Below, piece after piece: positions 26,765 through 34,660 of a stretch of 64,000 nucleotides of DNA. The position numbers and the translations under genes were made by a program. The stretch's first letter is position 1. Each line of letters opens with the position of its first letter. The stretch covers positions 372,001 through 436,000 of the forward strand of contig NZ_JAMOHV010000001.1 of NCBI RefSeq assembly GCF_024448505.1, in the 5' to 3' direction. Source of the stretch: Stutzerimonas degradans (GTDB taxonomy: Bacteria > Pseudomonadota > Gammaproteobacteria > Pseudomonadales > Pseudomonadaceae). The notes beneath the pieces were generated by a model. That model searched no databases. It saw nothing but the letters and a program-made list of their open reading frames with translations, and was not told the DNA's origin.

Positions 26765-27766
26765 TTGAAGGTGCTGCTGGTCAAGACCTCTTCGTTGGGC
26801 GACGTCGTGCATACGCTGCCAGCGCTCACCGACGCGCAGCGGGCCATTCCCGGCATCCGCTTCGACTGGGTAGTGGAAGAAGGTTTCGCCGAGATTCCCG
26901 CCTGGCATCCGGCGGTGGATCAGGTGATTCCGGTGGCTATCCGCCGCTGGCGCAAGCAGCCGTGGCAAACCCTCCGCTCCGGTGAGTGGCGCCGCTTCAA
27001 GGCACGTCTGCGCGAAACCCGCTACGACTTGGTGATCGACGCCCAGGGGCTGCTGAAAAGCGCCTGGCTGACCCGCTACGTCAAGGCGCCGGTGGCCGGC
27101 CTGGACCGTGATTCGGCCCGCGAGCCGCTGGCTGCGCGCTTCTATGACCGGTGTTACGCCGTGCCGCGTGAGCAGCACGCGCTGGAGCGGGTGCGCCAGC
27201 TGTTCGCCCAGGCGCTCGGTTATCCGCTGCCGACCGGCATCGGCGACTACGGGCTGGACCGTGCGCGGATGGCTGCGCCGGGCGAGCAGCCGTACCTGCT
27301 GTTCCTCCACGGTACTACCTGGCCGAGCAAACACTGGCCGGAAGCCTACTGGCGCGAGCTGGCCGAGCGCATGAGCGATGCCGGCTGGGCGATCCGGCTG
27401 CCGTGGGGCAACGCCGAGGAGAAGGCCCGCGCCGAGCGCATCGCCGATGGCATCGGCAACGCGGCGGTGCTGCCGAAACTGAATCTGGCGGGTATCGCCC
27501 GGGTGATCGCCGGTGCGCGCGCTTGCGTCGCGGTAGATACCGGTCTCGGGCATCTGGCGGCAGCGCTGGATGTGCCGGCTATTTCACTCTATGGTCCGAC
27601 GCTGCCCGGGCGCGTTGGCGCCTACGGGCGCTCGCAGGTGCACCTGTGCGCCAGCGGGCCGAGCGCCGGCAGCGGCGACCGGCACCGGCCCTGTTTCGAC
27701 GAGCTGCGCCCCGAGCGCGTCGTCGCTGAATTGAATGCCCTGCTGCGGGCCACGGAGTCCGACTGA
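26765..27766 (+). CDS. waaC: lipopolysaccharide heptosyltransferase I
   Basis: 333 residues from a TTG start placed directly after the waaF stop. Adds the first heptose to Kdo2-lipid A. MKVLLVKTSSLGDVVHTLPAL is the standard WaaC N-terminus, which fixes the non-ATG start. C-terminal GT9 motifs: FLHGTTWPSKHWPEAYW and VDTGLGHLAAALDVPAISLYGPT. Its TGA shares one base with the ATG of waaG (TGATG), implying coupled translation. Confidence 0.95.
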   Translation: MKVLLVKTSSLGDVVHTLPALTDAQRAIPGIRFDWVVEEGFAEIPAWHPAVDQVIPVAIRRWRKQPWQTLRSGEWRRFKARLRETRYDLVIDAQGLLKSAWLTRYVKAPVAGLDRDSAREPLAARFYDRCYAVPREQHALERVRQLFAQALGYPLPTGIGDYGLDRARMAAPGEQPYLLFLHGTTWPSKHWPEAYWRELAERMSDAGWAIRLPWGNAEEKARAERIADGIGNAAVLPKLNLAGIARVIAGARACVAVDTGLGHLAAALDVPAISLYGPTLPGRVGAYGRSQVHLCASGPSAGSGDRHRPCFDELRPERVVAELNALLRATESD

Positions 27767-28887
27767 TGCAACTGGCGTTCATCCTCTACAAGTACTTCCC
27801 CTTCGGCGGGCTGCAGCGCGATTTCATGCGTATCGCCCTGGAATGCCAGCGCCGTGGCCATACCATCCGCGTCTACGCGATGATCTGGGAAGGCGAAGTG
27901 CCGGACGGCTTCGAGGTGCTGATCGCGCCGGTCAAAGCGTTGTTCAACCACACCCGCAACGAGCGCTTCACCGCGTGGGTCGAGGCCGACCTGGCGCGCC
28001 GCCCGGTGGATCGCGTGATTGGTTTCAACAAGATGCCGGGGCTCGACGTCTACTACGCCGCCGACCCCTGCTTCGAGGACAAGGCGCAGACGCTGCGCAA
28101 CCCGATCTACCGGCGCTGGGGCCGCTACAAGCATTTCGCCGAGTACGAGCGCGCGGTGTTCGACCCGCAAGCAAAGACCGAGATCCTGATGATCTCCGAG
28201 GTGCAGCAGCCACTGTTCGTCAAACACTACGGCACCCAGGCCGAGCGTTTTCACCTGCTGCCACCGGGCATCGCCGCGGACCGCCGCGCGCCGGCCAATG
28301 CCGCAGCGATCCGCGCCGAGTTCCGCGAAGAATTCGAGCTGCGCCCCGACGAGCTGTTGCTGGTGCAGATCGGCTCCGGCTTCAAGACCAAGGGCGTCGA
28401 TCGCAGCCTCAAGGCGCTCGCCGCGTTGCCGCGCGAGCTGAAGCAGCGCACGCGGCTGCTGGTGATCGGCCAGGATGATCCCAAGCCGTTCAAGCTGCAG
28501 GCCAAGGCGCTGGGCGTTTCCAGCATGGTCGAGTTCCTCAAGGGGCGCAGCGACATCCCGCGCTTCCTGCTCGGTGCCGACCTGCTGATCCACCCGGCTT
28601 ACAACGAGAACACCGGCACCGTGCTGCTGGAAGCGCTGGTCGCCGGCTTGCCGGTGCTGGTCAGCGATGTCTGTGGCTACGCGCATTACATTGAAGACGC
28701 CGCCTGCGGCTGTGTGGTGCCCAGTCCGTTCGAGCAGGCGACGCTCGACCAGTTGCTGGCGCTGACGCTCGCCGATGACGAGCAGCGTGCCCGCTGGCGA
28801 CGCAACGCCCTGGCTTATGCCGAGACCGCGGACCTCTACTCCATGCCGCATAAGGCGGCCGACGTGATTCTTGCGGAGGGCAAATGA
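27766..28887 (+). CDS. waaG: UDP-glucose:(heptosyl)LPS alpha-1,3-glucosyltransferase-type enzyme
   Basis: 373 residues, GT4 family with GT-B fold; places the first hexose of the outer core on heptose II. In P. aeruginosa the WaaG sugar is galactosamine rather than glucose, so the donor here is inferred from the family only. N-terminal MQLAFILYKYFPFGGLQRDF is the family signature (glycine-rich loop); the C-terminal donor site is seen in NENTGTVLLEALVAGLPVLVSDVCGY (about 283-308), with the EX7E-type glutamates. Overlaps waaC by one base; 121 bp precede waaP. Confidence 0.93.
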   Translation: MQLAFILYKYFPFGGLQRDFMRIALECQRRGHTIRVYAMIWEGEVPDGFEVLIAPVKALFNHTRNERFTAWVEADLARRPVDRVIGFNKMPGLDVYYAADPCFEDKAQTLRNPIYRRWGRYKHFAEYERAVFDPQAKTEILMISEVQQPLFVKHYGTQAERFHLLPPGIAADRRAPANAAAIRAEFREEFELRPDELLLVQIGSGFKTKGVDRSLKALAALPRELKQRTRLLVIGQDDPKPFKLQAKALGVSSMVEFLKGRSDIPRFLLGADLLIHPAYNENTGTVLLEALVAGLPVLVSDVCGYAHYIEDAACGCVVPSPFEQATLDQLLALTLADDEQRARWRRNALAYAETADLYSMPHKAADVILAEGK

Positions 28888-29008
28888 TTCGGCCTTGCTG
28901 CCTGCCCCGCAGGCTGGATAACACGCGTAGTGCTTATTCGTCGGCGCTGCCGCAGTGCGTCAGTGGTGGGCAAGGCTACACCGTGCCCCCTCTGGCGGAG
29001 GGGCCACC

Positions 29009-29824
29009 ATGCAACTGATCCTCGCCGAACCCTTCAAGAGCCTGTGGCGGGGCAAGGATGCCTTCGCCGAGGTCGAGCGCCTCGAAGGCCAGGTCTACCG
29101 CGAGCTGGAAGGCCGTCGCACGCTGCGTACCGAGGTCGAAGGGCGCGGCTACTTCGTCAAGATTCACCGCGGTATCGGCTGGGGCGAGATCGTCAAGAAT
29201 CTGCTCACCGCCAAGGCCCCGGTGCTCGGCGCCGGCCAGGAATGGCGGGCGATCCAGCGTCTGCACGAAGTCGGCGTACCGACCATGACCGCCGTCGCGT
29301 ACGGCGAGCGCGGGGCCAATCCGGCCAGCCAGCATTCGTTCATCGTCACCGAGGAGCTGGCGCCGACCGTCAGTCTTGAGGATTTCTCGGTGAACTGGCG
29401 CGAGCAGCCGCCGCTACCGGCGCTCAAGCGCGCACTGATCGCCGAAGTTGCCCGCATGGCCGGTACCATGCACCGCGCCGGTGTGAATCATCGGGACTTC
29501 TATATCTGTCACTTCCTGCTGCACACCGACAAGCCCGTTACAGCGAGCAATTTCCGCCTGTCGCTGATCGACCTGCACCGCGCGCAGACCCGAGCGCAGA
29601 CACCGCGCCGCTGGCGCGACAAGGACCTGGCCGGGCTGTACTTCTCGGCGCTGGGCATCGGCCTGACGCGGCGTGACAAGTTGCGGTTTCTGCGCGGCTA
29701 TTTTCAGCGGCCCTTGCGTGACATCCTGCATGACGAGGCGCATCTGCTCGCCTGGCTGCAGCGCAAGGCCGAGCGGCTGTCCAGTCGCTATGCGCGCAAG
29801 TACGCGCCGGGCGCACAGGCGTGA
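29009..29824 (+). CDS. waaP: lipopolysaccharide core heptose(I) kinase
   Basis: 271 residues, protein-kinase-like enzyme that phosphorylates heptose I; essential in P. aeruginosa for LPS assembly and export. The catalytic loop is NHRDFYICHF, with catalytic Asp and the WaaP-type histidine in place of the usual Asn, and the metal-binding strand is LSLIDLHRAQ. N-terminal MQLILAEPFKSLWRGKDAF matches P. aeruginosa WaaP. The ATG at 29009 is preceded by GGAGGGG; an in-frame ATG at 28955 adds 18 unrelated residues and has no ribosome site. The next gene begins at a GTG overlapping this stop by 4 bases. Confidence 0.94.
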   Translation: MQLILAEPFKSLWRGKDAFAEVERLEGQVYRELEGRRTLRTEVEGRGYFVKIHRGIGWGEIVKNLLTAKAPVLGAGQEWRAIQRLHEVGVPTMTAVAYGERGANPASQHSFIVTEELAPTVSLEDFSVNWREQPPLPALKRALIAEVARMAGTMHRAGVNHRDFYICHFLLHTDKPVTASNFRLSLIDLHRAQTRAQTPRRWRDKDLAGLYFSALGIGLTRRDKLRFLRGYFQRPLRDILHDEAHLLAWLQRKAERLSSRYARKYAPGAQA

Positions 29825-30558
29825 GTGGCTGGCAGCTCGCGACCGGCACGCCCACCGAGGCGGTCCGGGCATTCGCCGATCTGCCGACGGTGTTCGCGCT
29901 GACCGGCGAGGCGATCGCCAGCGATCCGTTATCCGAGGTGATTCGCGTCGAATGCGGCGGCTTGCGCTACTACGTCAAACGTTATTGGGCTGCCGGCAAA
30001 GGGCTGCGGCGCTTTCTCGGGCGGCCGCGGGTCAAGGCCGAATGGCAGAATCTGCGGCACTTCGCGCGCTGGGGTATTCCCGTCGCGCCGGTGGTGGCCT
30101 GGGGCCTGGAGCGTCGTGGTGGCGCATTCCTGCGTGGCGCGCTGATCACGCTGGAAGTGCCCAACACTGTCGACATGGCGGCCATGGCGGCGAACAACGA
30201 CCCGCGTCTGAGCGATCGCCACTGGGTTGCGCGCATCAGTCGCCAGCTGGCGCATGCTACCCGCACCCTGCATGATCACCATTTCGCCCACAACGACCTG
30301 AAATGGCGCAACCTGCTGATCAATGAGGACGGCGGGCTGTTCCTGATCGACTGCCCCTCTGGCGCCTTCTGGTGGGGGCCTTTCCTGCGGCGGCGCATCA
30401 TCAAGGATCTGGCCTGCCTGGATAAGGTGGCCAAGTACCATTTGAGTCGCACCCAACGCCTGCGCTTCTACCTGCAGTACCAGCGGCGTGGGCGGCTGAT
30501 ACCGGCTGATCGGGTGCTGATCGCGCAGGTGCTGGAGTATTTCGAGGGGCGCGAATGA
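29821..30558 (+). CDS. wapP: LPS core kinase-like protein (WapP type)
   Basis: 245 residues from a GTG that overlaps the waaP stop (GTGA). Member of the lipopolysaccharide kinase (Kdo/WaaP) superfamily with a complete catalytic loop: HNDLKWRNLL (D and N present) and metal-binding LFLIDCPSG. N-lobe lysine probably in YYVKRYW near residue 50. In P. aeruginosa the gene following waaP is called wapP, a putative inner-core heptose kinase. Overlaps the next gene by 4 bases (ATGA). Target sugar not determinable from sequence. Confidence 0.82.
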   Translation: MSGWQLATGTPTEAVRAFADLPTVFALTGEAIASDPLSEVIRVECGGLRYYVKRYWAAGKGLRRFLGRPRVKAEWQNLRHFARWGIPVAPVVAWGLERRGGAFLRGALITLEVPNTVDMAAMAANNDPRLSDRHWVARISRQLAHATRTLHDHHFAHNDLKWRNLLINEDGGLFLIDCPSGAFWWGPFLRRRIIKDLACLDKVAKYHLSRTQRLRFYLQYQRRGRLIPADRVLIAQVLEYFEGRE

Positions 30559-31310
30559 ACGAGTTTTTTTCCGTTACTGATCGGCCCCTGCTCGACGCGC
30601 ACGGGCTGGCCAGCTTCGATGCACTCTGGGCCGTGCAGCTCGAATCGGTCGATATGCCCAATACCGGTCGCGGCGGCTGGAGTAGCGTGTTTCGCCTGGA
30701 GTTGGGCGATACGGCCTATTATCTGAAGCGACAGAGCAACTACCTGACTCACAGCCTGCGCCATCCGTTCGGCGAGCCGACGTTCGCCTGCGAATTTCGC
30801 AACATTCAGCGCTACCAGCGCCTGGGTATACCGGCGCTGCAGGCCGTATATTTCGGCGCGCGGCGAGTCGCCGGCGAGCATCGTGCCATCCTGCTCACTC
30901 GCGCGCTGGACGACTGGCGGGACCTCGACAGCTGGCTGATTAGTTGGAGTGAGCAGCCTCTAGCGACTCGGGCGGCCGTGCTGCGGGCCTGCGCCGAACT
31001 AGCCCGCACACTGCATGAGGCCGGTCAGCGCCACGGCTGTTTTTATCCCAAGCACATCTTTCTGCGCCCGGTCGGAGAGCGCTTCGAAGCCTGCCTCATC
31101 GATCTGGAAAAGACCCGGCCACTGCTGCCTGGGCGCAACGATCGTGTCGTCGACCTCGAAGCCCTGTTGCGCCGTGCCGCTGCCTGGGGCCAGAACGAGG
31201 TGCGACAACTGCTGGCGGGTTATCTGCAGCAGGACGAGCATGATCCGGCTATCGACGCCTGGCTGGAAAAGATCGCTGGCCGCCACCGTAGCAAGCAGGC
31301 ACGCGCATGA
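30555..31310 (+). CDS. InaA-like kinase-fold protein lacking the catalytic aspartate
   Basis: 251 residues, lipopolysaccharide-kinase superfamily, closest in feel to InaA. The ATP-binding lysine could be in YYLKRQSN near residue 58. The catalytic loop reads RHGCFYPKHIFL: compared with HRDFYICHF of WaaP, the catalytic Asp is replaced by Cys while the second His is kept. The metal-binding aspartate is present (CLIDLEKTRP). I believe the same C substitution occurs in InaA itself, so this may be a subfamily trait. Activity is therefore doubtful. Overlaps both neighbours by 4 bases, so it is co-translated with the LPS kinase genes. Confidence 0.78.
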   Translation: MNEFFSVTDRPLLDAHGLASFDALWAVQLESVDMPNTGRGGWSSVFRLELGDTAYYLKRQSNYLTHSLRHPFGEPTFACEFRNIQRYQRLGIPALQAVYFGARRVAGEHRAILLTRALDDWRDLDSWLISWSEQPLATRAAVLRACAELARTLHEAGQRHGCFYPKHIFLRPVGERFEACLIDLEKTRPLLPGRNDRVVDLEALLRRAAAWGQNEVRQLLAGYLQQDEHDPAIDAWLEKIAGRHRSKQARA

Positions 31311-32746
31311 AACTGAACGAACTGACCCGCGCCGGCCGCTCGCCGGCGCTGCCGCTGACGCTTGTGCTGCCCGCCGGCGAACTGCGCATGTTGCAGTGGC
31401 TGCGCGTGCTGCCGGGGCAGCGTTATGTCGGTAGGGCCGAATGGCAGGGACGTATCGTGCTGGCCAAGCTGCTGGTCGGCGCTAAGGCTGAGCGCCATTT
31501 CCAACGCGAGCGCCACGGTGCTCGGTTACTGGCCGAGCAGGGCATGAGTACCCCGGCGTTGCTCTCCGAGGGCTTTGAGACTGGGCTGGGTGGCTGGTTG
31601 CTCTTCGACTTCCTCGTTGGCGCCGAAAGTCTGGAACAGGCCTGGCGGGCGGTGGAGCACGAACCGCCGCTGTCCGATCTCCAGCAGACGGTGCTGGGGG
31701 AAGCGCTGGGCGCCATCGCGCAATTACACGCGCGCGGCCTGTGGCAGGACGATCTGCATCTGGACAATCTGCTGCGGCATGACGGCCATCTATTCATCAT
31801 CGATGGTGGCGGCATTCAGGCGCAGACTCCCGGCCAGCCGCTGGCACGCGACAAGGTGCTGGCCAACCTCGGCGTGTTCTTCGCGCAGCTGCCGGCTGGT
31901 CTGGAGCCGTACATCGAAGAACTGCTGGTGCACTACATCTTGGTCAACGGCGAGCATGCCCTGCCGTTGGAGGCTCTGCTGCGGGAGATCGCAGGCGTAC
32001 GTCGCTGGCGACTGCGCGACTATCTCGGCAAGCTTGGCCGCGACTGCTCGCTGTTCAGCGTAAGGCGCAGCCTGAGTGAGCTACGCATCGTTCGTCGCAG
32101 CGAGGCGACTGTACTGGAGAGTCTGCTGGACGCGCCGGATATGGCGCTCGAGTCGGGACGTGCAATGAAGCGGGGCGGCAGTGCCAGCGTGGCGCTGATC
32201 GAGACAGCCGGCCGGCCGCTGGTCATCAAGCGCTACAACATCAAGGGCCTGGGCCACTGGCTGCGTCGCTGCTGGCGACCCAGCCGTGCCTGGCACAGCT
32301 GGGTCGAGGGAAATCGCCTGAGTTTTCTCGGCATCGCCACGCCACGACCGCTGGCCATGCTGGAACGGCGTTGGCTGGGCCTGCGCCAACGCAGCTATCT
32401 GATTACCGAATACAGCGGCGGCGAGGATATAATTGCCCGTTTCCAGCCGTACCTCGCTGGTTCGCCGCCCGAATCCGAGTTGCGGGCACTCGATCAGTTG
32501 TTCGCTGCGCTACGTCGAGAGCGCATCAGCCACGGTGATCTTAAGGGTACCAACCTGCTCTGGGATCAGGGGTGCTGGACGCTGATCGATCTGGATGCTG
32601 CGCAGCAACACCGCAGCGAGGCGGGTTTCAGTCGCGCCTATACGCGTGATCGCGCACGTTTTCTGCGCAACTGGCCGGCCGACTCGGCGCTGCATCGGCT
32701 GCTGGCCGAACGAATACCGAAGGACAGCTTGGAGCCCGATGCTTGA
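31307..32746 (+). CDS. double kinase-fold protein of the LPS core locus
   Basis: 479 residues, made of two kinase-like halves. The N-terminal half has the loop GLWQDDLHLDNLLR (about 146-159): Asp and Asn kept, the preceding His replaced by Gln; and its metal site IIDGGG. The C-terminal half has the canonical ISHGDLKGTNLL (about 408-419) and LIDLDA. A basic N-lobe strand (PLVIKRYNIKG, about 304) belongs to the second domain. A homologue with the same position exists in P. aeruginosa (possibly the gene called wapQ). No membrane segments. Probably phosphorylates core sugars or has one regulatory half. Overlaps the upstream gene by 4 bases; its stop codon lies in a copy of the GAAGCTGGA repeat. 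Confidence 0.8.
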   Translation: MKLNELTRAGRSPALPLTLVLPAGELRMLQWLRVLPGQRYVGRAEWQGRIVLAKLLVGAKAERHFQRERHGARLLAEQGMSTPALLSEGFETGLGGWLLFDFLVGAESLEQAWRAVEHEPPLSDLQQTVLGEALGAIAQLHARGLWQDDLHLDNLLRHDGHLFIIDGGGIQAQTPGQPLARDKVLANLGVFFAQLPAGLEPYIEELLVHYILVNGEHALPLEALLREIAGVRRWRLRDYLGKLGRDCSLFSVRRSLSELRIVRRSEATVLESLLDAPDMALESGRAMKRGGSASVALIETAGRPLVIKRYNIKGLGHWLRRCWRPSRAWHSWVEGNRLSFLGIATPRPLAMLERRWLGLRQRSYLITEYSGGEDIIARFQPYLAGSPPESELRALDQLFAALRRERISHGDLKGTNLLWDQGCWTLIDLDAAQQHRSEAGFSRAYTRDRARFLRNWPADSALHRLLAERIPKDSLEPDA

Positions 32747-32753
32747 AGCTGGA
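32745..32753 (+). repeat. GAAGCTGGA repeat at the end of the first LPS block
   Basis: GAAGCTGGA overlaps the stop codon of the preceding gene (TGA at 32744-32746). A partial inverse (GTCCAGCTC) follows at 32816-32824, with CTTCAAGCC/GGCTTCAGG between them, so the 100-bp gap before wapO is hairpin-rich. The same core flanks waaF at 25667. Confidence 0.4.
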
Positions 32754-32846
32754 AGAACACGCTCTGCGGAGCTGAACTAAACATCCGCTGTTGCTTCAAG
32801 CCTCCGGCTTCAGGCGTCCAGCTCGCTTTTCAAGAGGCTTTCATCC

Positions 32847-34586
32847 GTGGCATTGACGATTCTCGGCCTTTCCGGCGCCCTCAGCCATGATCCTTCCGCT
32901 GCCCTCTACATCGACGGCAAGCTCATCGCTGCTGCCGAGGAGGAGCGCTTCGTGCGCGACAAGCACGCGAAGAACCGCATGCCCTACGAGTCCGCCAAGT
33001 TCTGCCTGGAGCAGGCCGGCATCAAGCCGAGCGACGTCGACGTGGTGGCGATTCCCTTTGCGCCCATCAGCATTTTCGAGAAAGCCCGTTGGCACTACGC
33101 CAAGCGCTACTGGTACGCCCCGGACCGCGCGCTCGACGCCATTCTCATGGGCAACCGTCGCTATTATCGCTACAAGAAGCGCATCCAATGGTGCTTGCAA
33201 CAGCTGGGCTTCGATCTGAAAAAGGTCAAGCTGCAGCCGGTCGAGCATCACTTGGCTCACGCTTCCAGCGCCTACCACTGCTCCGGCTTCACCGAGAAGA
33301 CCGCGATCATGGGCATCGACGGCAAGGGTGAGTACGCCACCACGTTCTTCGGCTGGGGCGAGAACGGCAGGATTCATAAGATCAAGGAGTTCTACGATCC
33401 GGATTCGCTGGGCGGTCTGTACGGAGCGATCACCGAATACCTCGGCTTCGAGATGCTCGATGGCGAGTTCAAGGTCATGGGCATGGCGCCCTACGGCGAC
33501 GCGGCCAAGTACGATTTCTCTCGCCTGGCGAAATTCGAGAATGGCGAGCTGATCATCAACACCGATTACGCCAACGTCATCGGTTTCCGTCGCTACAAGG
33601 AGAACGGCAAGGGCTACTACTTCTCGCCGAAGCTGATCGAGTGGCTCGGTCCCAAGCGCGAGGGTGATATCGCCGACGATCCATATATCCACTACGCCGC
33701 CAGCATGCAGGCGCTGTTCGAGAAGCTTGCGCTGGAGATGATGGACTACTACCTGGGCGACATCATCCGCGAAACCGGCAAGATTGCTTTCGCCGGCGGC
33801 TGCGCGCTGAACGTCAAGCTCAACCAGAAGATCATTGCCCGCTCCGAAGTGAAGGAGCTGTTCGTCCAGCCCGCCTCCGGCGACGCCGGTACCGCCGTCG
33901 GTGCGGCGGCCTATGTATCAGTGCAGCGTGGCGTACCGGTGGAAAAGATGGAGCACGTATATCTCGGTCCGAGCTTCAGCAACGAGGACGTCATCGCGGC
34001 CTGCGCGCGCCACCCCAACAAGCCCGCTTGGCAGCAGATCGACAATGTGCCCGAGCGCATTGCCAAGATCATGGTCGACGGCAATCCGGTCGCCTGGTTT
34101 CAGGGCCGCATGGAATTTGGCCCGCGTGCCCTCGGCGGACGCTCGATCATCGGCTGTCCCAGCGTGCCGGGCGTGGCCGACCGGATCAACGAGCAGATCA
34201 AGTTTCGCGAACGCTGGCGGCCGTTCTGCCCGTCGATGCTCGACACCGTCGCCCCGCAGATGCTCAAGGTCGACCATCCGAGCCCGTTCATGACCTTCAC
34301 CTTCGAAGTCAACGAAGGCTGGAAAGAGCGCGTCGGCGAAGTCGTCCACGAAGATGGCACTTCGCGCGCCCAGGTGCTCAAGCGCGAATACAATCCGCGC
34401 TGGTACGACCTGATGCTCGAGCTGGAAAAGCTCACGGGCAACGGCGTGTCTTTGAATACATCGCTCAATCGCCGCGGCGAACCGATGATCTGCTCGCCGA
34501 CCGATGCGCTGAATATGTTCTATGGGTCGGATCTGCAATATCTGATCATGGAGGATGTGTTGGTGGTGAAGGAAGGGGGGAGGTGA
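32847..34586 (+). CDS. wapO: LPS core heptose O-carbamoyltransferase (NodU/CmcH family)
   Basis: 579 residues. Carbamoyltransferase using carbamoyl phosphate; in Pseudomonas this gene carbamoylates heptose II of the inner core, a modification typical of the genus. N-terminal ILGLSGALSHDPSAALYIDGKLIAAAEEERF, the paired-histidine motif VEHHLAHASSAYHCSGF (near residue 131), the ATP-site GGCALNVKLNQ and EFGPRALGGRSIIGCP (near 428) are the family hallmarks, followed by the YrdC-like/C-terminal domain NEQIKFRERWRPFCPS. Starts with GTG at 32847 with AGAGG upstream. After its end the base composition becomes more AT-rich. Confidence 0.9.
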   Translation: MALTILGLSGALSHDPSAALYIDGKLIAAAEEERFVRDKHAKNRMPYESAKFCLEQAGIKPSDVDVVAIPFAPISIFEKARWHYAKRYWYAPDRALDAILMGNRRYYRYKKRIQWCLQQLGFDLKKVKLQPVEHHLAHASSAYHCSGFTEKTAIMGIDGKGEYATTFFGWGENGRIHKIKEFYDPDSLGGLYGAITEYLGFEMLDGEFKVMGMAPYGDAAKYDFSRLAKFENGELIINTDYANVIGFRRYKENGKGYYFSPKLIEWLGPKREGDIADDPYIHYAASMQALFEKLALEMMDYYLGDIIRETGKIAFAGGCALNVKLNQKIIARSEVKELFVQPASGDAGTAVGAAAYVSVQRGVPVEKMEHVYLGPSFSNEDVIAACARHPNKPAWQQIDNVPERIAKIMVDGNPVAWFQGRMEFGPRALGGRSIIGCPSVPGVADRINEQIKFRERWRPFCPSMLDTVAPQMLKVDHPSPFMTFTFEVNEGWKERVGEVVHEDGTSRAQVLKREYNPRWYDLMLELEKLTGNGVSLNTSLNRRGEPMICSPTDALNMFYGSDLQYLIMEDVLVVKEGGR

Positions 34587-34660
34587 ACTGCATTAGACGA
34601 TTGGGTGCGTATGGCACCTGCCGGCTTCGGCTATTTTGAGTTGCATCAGGGGCAGGTGAG

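Noticed and set aside
24578..27553. 991-codon minus-strand frame over ilvE, waaF and waaC
   Set aside because: Covered entirely by recognisable genes on the plus strand; no motif of its own.
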